This document shows, in pieces, positions 1 to 7,803 of a DNA stretch of 42,037 nt (the stretch's first letter is position 1; the number at the start of each line of letters is the position of its first letter). The stretch lies in contig QIAU01000189.1 in NCBI GenBank assembly GCA_003225055.1, forward strand, positions 1 to 42,037. The letters are read 5' to 3'. The position numbers were made by a program, and so were the translations under genes. The notes beneath the pieces are model-generated. The model saw only the letters and a program-made list of their open reading frames with translations, had not been told where the DNA came from and searched no databases. Origin of the DNA: Acidobacteriota bacterium. Its GTDB lineage: Bacteria; Acidobacteriota; Terriglobia; Terriglobales; Acidobacteriaceae.

Positions 1-250
1 CAGCCCATGCCAGGGTGTTGGCGGGAAACTGGACAACGCTGTTTGCGGGCACGATCATGGTTTTGCCATTTATCGTCAGAGTGCCCCCGCCACTTGCGTT
101 CAAAGTAGCCGCCTGGATGTAGCCCGCCTCTCCAAACCCGGCAGGCACATTGGTGTTGAGCACCGTCAATTGAGCATTAGCGCCCGTTGCCCAGAGCAAC
201 CCTACGGCAAGAATCAAAACCGTGGTTAGCTTCGATGTCTGCTCCATCAT
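1..250 (-). CDS. secreted protein of unknown function, N-terminal part only (runs off the left edge)
   Basis: An open frame on the minus strand starts at ATG 250 and stays open to the window edge (83 codons visible). A second ATG follows immediately. A purine-rich Shine-Dalgarno (GGAGAG) lies about 8 nt upstream of the start. The first 21 residues form a classical Sec signal peptide: a short polar start with Lys, a hydrophobic core (VLILAVGLLWA) and an Ala-x-Ala type site ending in NAQ. The mature part begins LTVLNTNVP and is rich in Gly, Thr, Asn and Ala, as in extracellular beta-sandwich or surface proteins. It starts 74 bp downstream of the cytochrome gene stop, on the same strand, so co-transcription is possible. 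I do not recognise the family. Confidence 0.6.
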   Translation of the reverse strand, partial: MMEQTSKLTTVLILAVGLLWATGANAQLTVLNTNVPAGFGEAGYIQAATLNASGGGTLTINGKTMIVPANSVVQFPANTLAWA

Positions 251-324
251 ATATTTTCTCTCCTTGGTGCTCTCTGAGGCCGCCTATGGACTCTACTTCT
301 CCTCGTGCTATCCACTCCTACCTA

Positions 325-3162
325 CTAGGGTTGCTGGGGATCCAGATTCAAGAACGTAGGCAGTTCGGTTGTTCGTCCTTCTGTGCCCACGGCTGGGATC
401 TCCATCATCGAATCCTGCTCGGGATGGGCTGTCGGGGACCCATTGGGAACAAATAACTGGGGATGATCAAATGGTCCTTGTTCGAAAGCCACCCGTTTGT
501 CCGTGAGGCCATTGGCAAGGAAGTCGACCAGAGCCTCCACGTTTGCCGCAGCGAAGGGATCGAACTCAGGGAACATCAAGAGTGGGATGCCCTCGACATC
601 CACAGTTTTATCGTGCAAGTTGGTGTTAGGGAAATTGCCACCGCGGGCGTAGAACTCGACGACTTGTCGCAGAGTAGCAGAGTCTCCCACATGGAAGTAC
701 GGACCGCTGTACTTGATATTTCGCAAATTCGGTGCCTTGAAGGCGCCGTTGGTTACCCGACGGGGTAACATCGGGACGTCCGGGATGAACCTGGCAACAT
801 CTGGCGGCAAGCACCCCGTTGGCGTATTACAGCTGAGGTCCTCGCGGAGAGCTGTCAGTTCCACCAACGACACTGGGAAAGGCTTGCCGGTCAAGGGATT
901 GGTGAATGGAGAGTTGGCGATTCGGCCCTTGTCTTCGTTGAATTTTGGGCAGCTGGCCGCATCTACTCCTAGCACGCAACTACGTCGAACGCCAATGTTA
1001 TACATGCCATGGTCGTAGTTGGCCTGATCAGCCGGCACACCGGGGAGGTTATCGCCCATGAACATGAATTCAATCGCTTCTCCCATGGCTAAAGAAGGCA
1101 CACCTTGATCATCAGGTTGGTAATCGAGGATCGTGTGCCCGGTGGTCACGGGAGGAACGTGGCAATCGGCGCAATGAGTTTGTTGAGCAGGATCCGGAGG
1201 GGTACTGGCGTCTGTGAAAAGATCAAGGCCCAGCAACTGCCGGTCCGTGAGCGCCGTGGGATCAGGAAATATTGGTGTGCAGCCGCCCACCGGGCAAGGC
1301 GAGCCATCGGCTTGTCTTACCGGATTAACCGCACCATTGTAGCGATCAAAAGGAGTGTCATCGGAGATGAGGGTTGCCTCATAGGCTTGCACCGCTAGTC
1401 CGAAGAACATGGCGAAGTTCAGCTGCATCTGTGTGTATCCGGTGGCCAAAACCGCACTCCCTTGGCATGCGCCGCTCGGCGCCCCACCAGATCCGTCGGT
1501 TTCGCTACCAGATCCGCCCGTTCCCCCGCCAGTTCCTCCCTGTTCATCATCGTCTACATGTCTGACCCTCCGCACGGCCGCGCCCTTAATGACTTTGACC
1601 TCCGGCATAACTTGAGAGCTGGAGTGGGAATCGTCGTCCCCAAGGTTCGAGGTCGGTTGCTGCAGGGTCGCCGTTAGAGGTGCGGCGACAGGTGCAAGGG
1701 CGTCAGGGTGGTTCCACCATTGGTCCTGGAAGGCGGCTTGAATCATCTCGCAATAACTACGCGTTCTCAGGCCTCTCGAGCCACCCAGCTGGCCAGTGGC
1801 ATTCAATGTCGCCCGGGATAGCGAACCCAGCGCGCTATCGTGAGGGTGTACGAATTGTCTCCCGAGCGGCCGCAGATTCGTCATCTTCTTCCCGATATCG
1901 GGCATGGTGCGAGCGGCGAAAGACATTGCGATATTGCTGGTCGGCGGACCCACCGCCACCGAAGCCAAGCTCGAGTTGGTGATACGGAGAAACACCGGCG
2001 TCAGCTGCCCGTTGACGTTCTTTTGCACCTTGCTGTTCTGGTCGCGGAAGCCCCAGTTGTTTACCCCGTTAAAGATGAAGCTGGCTCTGCCCTCCCACAA
2101 ATTGTCAAAGTTGAAAACAGCATTGACCATCGTTGGGGAGTTTCTCGGCATGGCTCGCCTTACCCTTCCATTTAAGTTGAGCGTGCCGGGAGTTGCCAGG
2201 TTGAAGATATCAGCGTTGGGAGTGCCGCTATCGACAGCACTTCCCGGATTGACTGCTACGAACTTGGTGAACCGCACTCCTTGCGACGCCAGAACGTCAT
2301 TGGTATCTCTAGAGACGTTGCTCATCTCTTCGAAGAGAGTTACGCCGGGCCCGCGTGGAGTCAGTTCCGTGGGGGTGAACCAGTCGTTGAGCGGAAAATC
2401 ATTAGCGATCACCCGATAGTTCGGACCGAATGTCGGGTGTCCCGGCCTGTTGAAGTTTGCGTCGGGAGGCTCGATAAGAGTTCCAAAGTTGGGATCGTTG
2501 GCCGTGAAGGGAACCGTGGAGTTGCCGAAGATATTGTCACCACCCAATTTGGATCCGTTGGGCGCCACGTTCGCTTTGAAATTTGCGTCACTCAGGTTAG
2601 CGGAAATCTGGTTTCTGTCGCGGGTGTCCGCTCCGGCATTGAAATGGCACGTGGCGCAGGACTCCACCCCGTCGCTTCCAACCTGCATGTCCCAGAACAA
2701 GGCTTTTCCCAATCTGATCAGTGCGGCTTGGTCCTTAACGATTTCGGTACTCAAAGGCTGAAAAGTCAAAGGGGTGTCGGGCCCTGGAATCGGCCCTTGC
2801 GTAGCCGGATCCCACACCACAGCCATGGGCTCGGCCACCGGCACCTCTCGCAAGGAGGACACTTGCTCCACGTTGGGAAAGGAGGCGACTGGAACCCCAG
2901 CGGATGGGGTCGCAGCTGCAGCTGCAGTTGCAGCGGCAGCGGCTTTTGCGGCCGCGGCTGCCGGATTGAAGAACCGGTTGCGCTTGTGCAACCTGCTGCG
3001 TTTCTGCTCCTGGGTCTCGGTGGGCGAGGCTGCCTTGCCGACGCTGGCGACTACAGCGACCATGACTAGGGTCAAGCAAGTCGTGCACACCACGGCCTTG
3101 GCTAGCGTGGATCTGCGGCCGATCTCAAAGAGCTTTCCTACTTTATCCGACGACGTCTCCAT
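325..3162 (-). CDS. long di-heme cytochrome c peroxidase / MauG-like protein
   Basis: A 945-residue exported haem protein of the bacterial CcpA/MauG superfamily, whose members reduce peroxide or oxidise substrates in the periplasm with two c-type haems. I chose ATG 3162 because GGGGAGG lies about 8 nt upstream; an in-frame start at 3231 would add 23 residues with no better signal. A hydrophobic export segment spans about residues 20-44, followed by an Ala-rich stretch. Exactly two CxxCH haem sites are visible, C169-C172-H173 (CATCH) and C664-C667-H668 (CADCH). The family's C-terminal features follow the second site: a KAPNLRNIKYSGPYFH segment and a GGNFPN segment. Typical CcpA proteins are about 350 residues, so this one is nearly three times as long. 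The haem sites are almost 500 residues apart, with a Gly/Ser-rich linker in between. Family assignment is firm; the substrate is unknown. Confidence 0.82.
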   Translation of the reverse strand: METSSDKVGKLFEIGRRSTLAKAVVCTTCLTLVMVAVVASVGKAASPTETQEQKRSRLHKRNRFFNPAAAAAKAAAAATAAAAATPSAGVPVASFPNVEQVSSLREVPVAEPMAVVWDPATQGPIPGPDTPLTFQPLSTEIVKDQAALIRLGKALFWDMQVGSDGVESCATCHFNAGADTRDRNQISANLSDANFKANVAPNGSKLGGDNIFGNSTVPFTANDPNFGTLIEPPDANFNRPGHPTFGPNYRVIANDFPLNDWFTPTELTPRGPGVTLFEEMSNVSRDTNDVLASQGVRFTKFVAVNPGSAVDSGTPNADIFNLATPGTLNLNGRVRRAMPRNSPTMVNAVFNFDNLWEGRASFIFNGVNNWGFRDQNSKVQKNVNGQLTPVFLRITNSSLASVAVGPPTSNIAMSFAARTMPDIGKKMTNLRPLGRQFVHPHDSALGSLSRATLNATGQLGGSRGLRTRSYCEMIQAAFQDQWWNHPDALAPVAAPLTATLQQPTSNLGDDDSHSSSQVMPEVKVIKGAAVRRVRHVDDDEQGGTGGGTGGSGSETDGSGGAPSGACQGSAVLATGYTQMQLNFAMFFGLAVQAYEATLISDDTPFDRYNGAVNPVRQADGSPCPVGGCTPIFPDPTALTDRQLLGLDLFTDASTPPDPAQQTHCADCHVPPVTTGHTILDYQPDDQGVPSLAMGEAIEFMFMGDNLPGVPADQANYDHGMYNIGVRRSCVLGVDAASCPKFNEDKGRIANSPFTNPLTGKPFPVSLVELTALREDLSCNTPTGCLPPDVARFIPDVPMLPRRVTNGAFKAPNLRNIKYSGPYFHVGDSATLRQVVEFYARGGNFPNTNLHDKTVDVEGIPLLMFPEFDPFAAANVEALVDFLANGLTDKRVAFEQGPFDHPQLFVPNGSPTAHPEQDSMMEIPAVGTEGRTTELPTFLNLDPQQP

Positions 3163-3452
3163 AACAAATCCTCCCCTTTCAATCCTGTTCCAGAGTCTTG
3201 CCAGAAACCAACGCCCCACGGGTTTGTTCATCGTGAATCTCCTCGAGAACGGTTGCGAGGCAGTGCGGGCGAGAAAATTTGACGCGCCTTAAACCCCACG
3301 CTGCGACCCTGGGTGGAACAACTGTCGTCGGTCCCTTAGTCCGTGGCCAGTTGCACGGTTGCCTAGACTCCACGTGCCAAGAACGTTGATCCGGAACTGT
3401 CAGAGCAAATTCACTAACTTGGCCGCGATCACCGTTAGCGTTGGCGCCAGAA

Positions 3453-3494
3453 CCTATCCACTCGGATAGGAGTGAATATCTTTTCGGATAGGAG
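3453..3494. promoter_or_regulatory. inverted repeat plus direct repeat, operator-like
   Basis: CCTATCC (3453-3459) and GGATAGG (3464-3470) form a perfect 7-bp inverted repeat around ACTC. The right half extends to TCGGATAGGAG (3462-3472), and this 11-mer recurs exactly at 3484-3494, so the copies are 22 bp apart, about two helical turns. This spacing suits a dimeric regulator upstream of the cytochrome gene. No regulator is identified and the call is inference. Confidence 0.35.
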
Positions 3495-3933
3495 CCACGA
3501 ATCGAGAATCGACTTCGGAATGTGAACGGGAGAGAGGGGACGGGAAGCGTGTTCCACTCGGTGAGCGCTGTCTTCGGCCTCGGTGCCTGCACGTTCCTAC
3601 CTCGCGACGCGGCGGATATTGCGGCTTTGCCCCCCAAGCAGGCCTCTCCTCAACAGAAGCCAGCTGCGACCACTTCACGGGCACACACCACTTCCCGCGG
3701 CTGCAAGCGCGAGTCGAGAACCGACACGCTTCCGACCGACTACATTAACCTGGTTTTCTTAGGGCCGACGAAGCGACAAATGGTACACCGACGCGAACTC
3801 ACTACACGTGTGCCCGGACACTTACTCCCGTGTCCTTCCACCCGAGTAAACTCTCTTTGATTCCTTGTGGTCTTGGGCCTTGTCGTCTCAGGGGGGGGGA
3901 AGTAGCGCAGAACCTAGTGAGATGACCGCGCCC

Positions 3934-3961
3934 ATTATCCGCGGTCCGCACAACTTGTCAA
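3934..3961 (-). promoter_or_regulatory. possible sigma70-type promoter reading towards the cytochrome gene
   Basis: On the minus strand a perfect -35 box TTGACA (3961-3956) is followed after 16 bp by GATAAT (3939-3934), five of six matches to TATAAT. Transcription would start near 3927. It would leave a leader of more than 700 nt before the cytochrome start at 3162, which weakens the case unless a small RNA or a closer start exists. Confidence 0.35.
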
Positions 3962-4200
3962 GTGAAAAATAAGAGAAATCACCCGCAAACGGTGAATGTC
4001 ACGGAAAATGTCAGCGTCCAAGATAGACTTGCACTGGCTTGGAAAGGCCGAATTTGGCGAGTCCGACTAGTGTCTTGAACCATTTCGACAAGATGCCGGC
4101 GCGATAGGTAGTCCTGTTAGGCTCTCACGGTTTCTCGTCCGTACACCGATGCTTCGAAACACAACCCACCTTGTTTCGCAAAAGCAATCTGCGAGGTTGG

Positions 4201-4689
4201 CTAACTCCTCGTTGACGTCGCCGGGCTCTCTTCGAGGTTGCTTTTGTGTCGTTCGAGCTCAGCAACTTTGTCGAGGCGACGCAGATGGCGCTCGCCGTTG
4301 CTAAACTTGGCCGCCAGGAACGTCTCAATCAGATCCCACGCCACCGATGGCCCGACCGTCCTTCCGCCCATGCAGATCATGTTCATGTGATCGTCTTCGA
4401 CGCCCTGGCGCGCCGAAAAGTGGTCGTGAATCAGTCCAGCGCGCACGCCGAGAACTTTGTTGGCGCAGACCGATGCCCCCACACCGCTGCCGCAGATGGC
4501 CACGCCGCGTTCGATTTTTCCAGCCGCTACGGCATGGGCGAGCGGTATGACGAAATCAGGATAATCGTCATCCGGATTCAGACTGTGCGCTCCAAAGTCA
4601 ACCATCTCGTGTCCCGCGGCGCGGAGATGGGTCACGAACTCCTGCTTTAGAGCAAATCCGCCATGGTCGGTAGCGATTCCTACGCGCAT
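4201..4689 (-). CDS. rpiB: ribose-5-phosphate isomerase B
   Basis: A 162-residue enzyme of the RpiB/LacAB family that interconverts ribulose 5-phosphate and ribose 5-phosphate in the cytoplasm. The start MRVGIATDHGGFALK is typical of the family. The active-site Cys loop is present as ICGSGVGASVCANK; most relatives read CGTGIG, so the Thr-to-Ser and Ile-to-Val changes are mild. The phosphate-binding end is seen as DDHMNMICMGGR. AGGAGG lies 4 nt before the ATG at 4689. The last 25 or so residues are a charged extension. It is the last gene of the pentose phosphate cluster, 60 bp after the lactonase gene, and completes the non-oxidative branch together with transketolase and transaldolase. Confidence 0.92.
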   Translation of the reverse strand: MRVGIATDHGGFALKQEFVTHLRAAGHEMVDFGAHSLNPDDDYPDFVIPLAHAVAAGKIERGVAICGSGVGASVCANKVLGVRAGLIHDHFSARQGVEDDHMNMICMGGRTVGPSVAWDLIETFLAAKFSNGERHLRRLDKVAELERHKSNLEESPATSTRS

Positions 4690-4749
4690 AGTACCTCCTG
4701 AGCCGGATAGAATCTGTGGCGCTTCCCATGGTCCGCTGTGCGACGCTGA

Positions 4750-5466
4750 TCACGCCACCTCGGTTTGCACATCTCGGTTGCGATCTTCGGCCGCGGCGCG
4801 GTCCGCGAATACTGCTGCGTTATCCGGCTTGACACGACCTGCGGGGATCGAGGTATCACAGTTCAGCAAACGTGGCAGCATTTCCCTTTTGTCGTTTCCT
4901 GTGACCACCCATAGGATCCGCCGGGCTCGGTTGAGCGTGGGATAAGTCAGCGTCATCCGGCGCCGGCCCTGATAGACGCCGGTTACACCGACGTCCTTGT
5001 CGTTCACGTCCAGAATTGGATCTCCCGGCACGAGGGAAGCCGTGTGGCCGTCGGGACCCAGGCCCAGATGAACCAGGTCGACCACCGGCGGCGAGCCGGC
5101 AATTTCCTGGAGCGAGGCGGCATACTGTGCCGCCCCTCTTTCCAGATCGTTCGATTCAACGAGCATGGCGTGAATCTGCTCGGGACGGAGGGGAGCATGT
5201 CGCAGCAGGGTCTCCTCTAAGTGGGTGAGATTCCGATCGGGATGACCGGCCGGCGCCACGCGTTCGTCCACCTGGACAATGTCCAGGCGATCCCAAGGGA
5301 CGTCCTCATCCGCCAGCGCACGAAGCATGAGCCATGGCGTGCGTCCGCCGCTGAGGGCCAGGGTGTAACGACCGCGCGCGGCGGCTACCGAGCGAATATC
5401 ATGGGCTATGAGCTTCGCTGCCGCCCGTGCAGTTGAGTCTGCATCGGCAAACACTTCAAGCTGCAT
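4750..5466 (-). CDS. pgl: 6-phosphogluconolactonase
   Basis: A 238-residue protein of the DevB/Pgl family, which hydrolyses 6-phosphogluconolactone to 6-phosphogluconate. Family features in order are LALSGGRTPWLMLRAL (sugar-phosphate loop, shared with NagB-like folds), VQVDERVAP with the conserved Asp-Glu-Arg, HLGLGPDGHTASLVPG with the catalytic-region GxGxDGHxASL pattern, and RRMTLTYPTLNRA. The ATG at 5466 is preferred over in-frame TTG/GTG codons at 5478 and 5475 because GGTGA lies 5 nt before it, but this start is not certain. It begins 28 bp after the stop of gnd, so the two are surely co-transcribed and carry out consecutive steps. Confidence 0.9.
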   Translation of the reverse strand: MQLEVFADADSTARAAAKLIAHDIRSVAAARGRYTLALSGGRTPWLMLRALADEDVPWDRLDIVQVDERVAPAGHPDRNLTHLEETLLRHAPLRPEQIHAMLVESNDLERGAAQYAASLQEIAGSPPVVDLVHLGLGPDGHTASLVPGDPILDVNDKDVGVTGVYQGRRRMTLTYPTLNRARRILWVVTGNDKREMLPRLLNCDTSIPAGRVKPDNAAVFADRAAAEDRNRDVQTEVA

Positions 5467-5494
5467 CAAGGTCACCAATCACCGGCCCACCGGT

Positions 5495-6526
5495 TCAAGC
5501 GGCCTGGGACTTGTTGGCTTGCTTCTCGCGGTGTCCGCCGAACTGATAGCGCATCGCAGAGAGAAGCTTATTTGCGAAATCGGACTCGCCGCGTGAGCTG
5601 AACCGCTCATACAGGGCGGCCGTGAGCACCGGCGTCGGCACGGCCTCGTCCACACCAGCCTTGATCGTCCAGCGCCCTTCCCCGGAATCCGACACTCGCC
5701 CCGCAAACTGCGAAAGATTCGGATCTTCCAGCAGAGCGATTGCGGTCAAATCCAGCAACCACGAGGCGATCACGCTCCCACGCCGCCACACTTCGGCGAT
5801 GTCGCGCAGATTGAATTCGTACTGGTAATGCTCGGGGTCACGTAGCGGTGTGGTCTCGGCGTCGGCCACATGTTCTTGCCTGCCGACATTCGCCGAACGC
5901 AGGATGCCCATGCCTTCGGCGTAGGCCGCCATAATTCCGTACTCGATTCCGTTGTGAACCATTTTCACAAAGTGCCCGGCACCATTCGTTCCGCAATGGA
6001 GATAGCCGCGCTCGGCGCTACCGTCGAATCGTTCGCGTCCGGGCGTTCGTGATATGTCGCCCATACCTGGGGCAAGCGTCGCAAAAATGGGGTCGAGATG
6101 CTTGACCACCTCCGCCTCGCCTCCAATCATCATGCAATAGCCGCGCTCGAGACCCCACACACCGCCGCTCGTGCCGACGTCCACGTAGTGAATTTCTCTC
6201 TGCGCAAGTTCCTTGGCCCGGCGGATGTCATCGACGTAGTACGAGTTGCCCCCGTCGATGAGAATATCTCCGCTATCGAGGTATGGCAGCAGCTCGGAAA
6301 TCGTATGATCGACGACCGCCGCCGGCACCATCAGCCAGATTGCGCGTGGCTGCTCCAGCTTCTTCACGAAATCGCGGAGCGACGCGGCGCCTACGGCCTT
6401 CTCATTGACTAAGTCATCCACCGCTTTCGGTGACATATCGAAGACGACGCATGGATGGCCACCTTTGAGAAGCCGGCGAACCATGTTTGCTCCCATCCTG
6501 CCGAGGCCGATCATTCCGAGCTGCAT
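5495..6526 (-). CDS. gnd: 6-phosphogluconate dehydrogenase, decarboxylating (short form)
   Basis: A 343-residue enzyme that oxidatively decarboxylates 6-phosphogluconate to ribulose 5-phosphate. The N-terminal Rossmann motif GLGRMGANM is followed by VFDMSPKAV where the cofactor ribose binds. The Asp ending the second strand (FD) with no following Arg/Lys cluster hints at NAD preference, as in other short-form (YqeC/GndA) enzymes; this is inference. Substrate motifs are [23 protein letters not shown] with the GG pair, [13 protein letters not shown] with the catalytic Lys, and DSGEGRW near the C-terminus. The length fits the roughly 300-340-residue short class, not the 470-residue class. AAGGAG lies 6 nt upstream of ATG 6526. 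Confidence 0.92.
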   Translation of the reverse strand: MQLGMIGLGRMGANMVRRLLKGGHPCVVFDMSPKAVDDLVNEKAVGAASLRDFVKKLEQPRAIWLMVPAAVVDHTISELLPYLDSGDILIDGGNSYYVDDIRRAKELAQREIHYVDVGTSGGVWGLERGYCMMIGGEAEVVKHLDPIFATLAPGMGDISRTPGRERFDGSAERGYLHCGTNGAGHFVKMVHNGIEYGIMAAYAEGMGILRSANVGRQEHVADAETTPLRDPEHYQYEFNLRDIAEVWRRGSVIASWLLDLTAIALLEDPNLSQFAGRVSDSGEGRWTIKAGVDEAVPTPVLTAALYERFSSRGESDFANKLLSAMRYQFGGHREKQANKSQAA

Positions 6527-6593
6527 ACATAACTCCTTGGCGAACGAATTTTTGCAGAAAGCACGTCTTTGCGGTGCATAGAAGCCCTAACTC

Positions 6594-6626
6594 AAAAAAA
6601 AGACCAAGAACATATGCCCTTGTTCC
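6594..6626 (-). terminator. possible weak intrinsic terminator after the channel gene
   Basis: Read on the minus strand, GGAACA (6626-6621) can pair with TGTTCT (6612-6607), including one G-U pair, around an 8-nt loop. TGGTC and then eight consecutive T (6601-6594) follow. The stem is short and AU-rich, so termination may be partial. It could separate gnd-pgl-rpiB from the upstream genes. Confidence 0.4.
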
Positions 6627-6662
6627 GAGCCCGTCAATCGCGCTCCCATGCCGATGGCGTTC

Positions 6663-7712
6663 TTAGCTCGCCGACGCGGCTGAAGTTCCGCTCGCCTCCT
6701 GACGGGCGCGCTGCACATCCTTCACATCCCCCATAACGATGATCGCCGTCCCAGGCCGTACGACCAGACTGTCGGGCGGGTTCACCCACAGCTTCGGAGT
6801 ATCCGCAGATTTAGCCGCCAACACCAGCAAGTTATAACCGCTTTGCAGGTTCAGCCGAGCCAGGGGAAGACCCGCCCAGGGCGGCCCCGCAATATCAATT
6901 TGATCCACACGCAAGGTCTGAGACTGCTCTCGCAACATCAGATCCAGAAAACCTACGACGTGCGGTCGAATGACCTCGCTGGCCAGCCGAAGCCCCCCGA
7001 TCCGGCTGGGCGAGACCGTGGACTGGGCACCGGCTCTCAGCATGCGATCGGAAAACTTTTCATCGGCGGAACGCGCCACGATGCGTATCTGCGGAAACCT
7101 CTGACGGATTACGACAGTGATCACCAAGTTGTCTTTATCGTGCGGCAGCGCGGCGATAATTCCCTTGGCGCGTTCCACCCCGGCTTTCTCCAACTGCTCT
7201 TCCTCCGTCGCGTCCCCGATTACGTAAAGCAAATCGCTAAAGGTTTCCGGGTGGAGTTCCTGGGCTCGCTTGATGTTTTCCTCAACCAGTTCAATGACAA
7301 CATGGGGGGTTCCTGTCTTGTGGAGTTCATGAACCACATGGCGCCCCGTATCTCCCAAGCCGCACACAATGTAGTGGTCTCGGGTTTGATTGATGCGCTT
7401 CTGCATGGCCCGTCTCCAAAAGGGCTTGGTCTTCTCCACTTCCACCAGGAACGCTGCGATGACGGAGAAAACGTAAACCGTAATCGCGACGCCGATCAGT
7501 ACGACTCCGATATTAAAAACCCGGAGGGCGGGATTATGGCTGGTATCAACCACCTCAGCATAACCGACCCCGGCCAGGGTAATGACTGCCATGTACAGCG
7601 CCTGCAGAAAGCCGACCGAGTCGCCGCCCAAGACCCGGTAACCGGCCATGCTGAAAACAATGACCGACAGCAGCAACCCGCCCGCGAGAAGTAGCCTCTT
7701 GCGCAGAGCCAT
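6663..7712 (-). CDS. two-TM potassium-channel-like protein with RCK/TrkA domains
   Basis: A 349-residue inner-membrane channel subunit resembling MthK/Kch-type ligand-gated K+ channels. Segments in order are TM1 (about residues 6-24), a pore loop, TM2 (about 65-90), an RCK N-terminal Rossmann domain from about 113 with the nucleotide motif VCGLGDTGRHVV, and an RCK-C region near 260-340. The pore reads TLAGVGYAEV (residues 45-54) instead of the usual TxxTVGYGD, so the first filter Thr is Gly, the second Gly of GYG is Ala, and Asp is Glu. Gating ligand and ion selectivity are therefore open. ATG 7712 is chosen; an in-frame GTG at 7751 is possible, and neither start has a strong ribosome-binding site. 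It sits inside the pentose phosphate cluster, 91 bp after the glucosidase gene. Confidence 0.82.
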   Translation of the reverse strand: MALRKRLLLAGGLLLSVIVFSMAGYRVLGGDSVGFLQALYMAVITLAGVGYAEVVDTSHNPALRVFNIGVVLIGVAITVYVFSVIAAFLVEVEKTKPFWRRAMQKRINQTRDHYIVCGLGDTGRHVVHELHKTGTPHVVIELVEENIKRAQELHPETFSDLLYVIGDATEEEQLEKAGVERAKGIIAALPHDKDNLVITVVIRQRFPQIRIVARSADEKFSDRMLRAGAQSTVSPSRIGGLRLASEVIRPHVVGFLDLMLREQSQTLRVDQIDIAGPPWAGLPLARLNLQSGYNLLVLAAKSADTPKLWVNPPDSLVVRPGTAIIVMGDVKDVQRARQEASGTSAASAS

Positions 7713-7803
7713 GACTTGGAGTTTCTCATCGCATGACGAAAATTGGCGCACTCACCAGCCAGCCGCCGACAACGGCTCGAGCACGGCACTCACGGGCTGT
7801 ACA

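Larger units (their letters stand above)
3163..4200. other. about 1 kb gene-poor region between the cytochrome gene and rpiB
   Basis: Open frames here (for example one of 152 codons on the minus strand at 3179-3637 and one of 112 codons on the plus strand at 3522-3860) have no family features, no ribosome-binding site and biased composition, so I see no convincing gene. The stretch holds the inverted/direct repeat at 3453-3494, a small hairpin GGACAC/GTGTCC at 3816-3835, a run of nine G at 3891-3899 and a possible minus-strand promoter at 3934-3961. The 3' end of the sugar-phosphate cluster also lies here (4201), without a clear intrinsic terminator. Confidence 0.5.

Noticed and set aside
2281-3069. 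262-codon plus-strand frame inside the cytochrome gene
   Set aside because: It is antisense to the haem-protein frame, whose CxxCH motifs and signal peptide show the real coding strand.
3179-3637. 152-codon minus-strand frame upstream of the cytochrome
   Set aside because: It overlaps the cytochrome start region, has no ribosome-binding site and no recognisable fold or bias.
3891-3899. Run of nine G as a phase-variable tract
   Set aside because: It is not within or just upstream of a supported gene, so slippage would have no visible effect.
4019-4099. Short peptide frame on the minus strand with an amphipathic look (SKWFKTLVGLAKFGL)
   Set aside because: It has only a TTG start and no ribosome-binding site; a frame of about 27 codons is easily chance.
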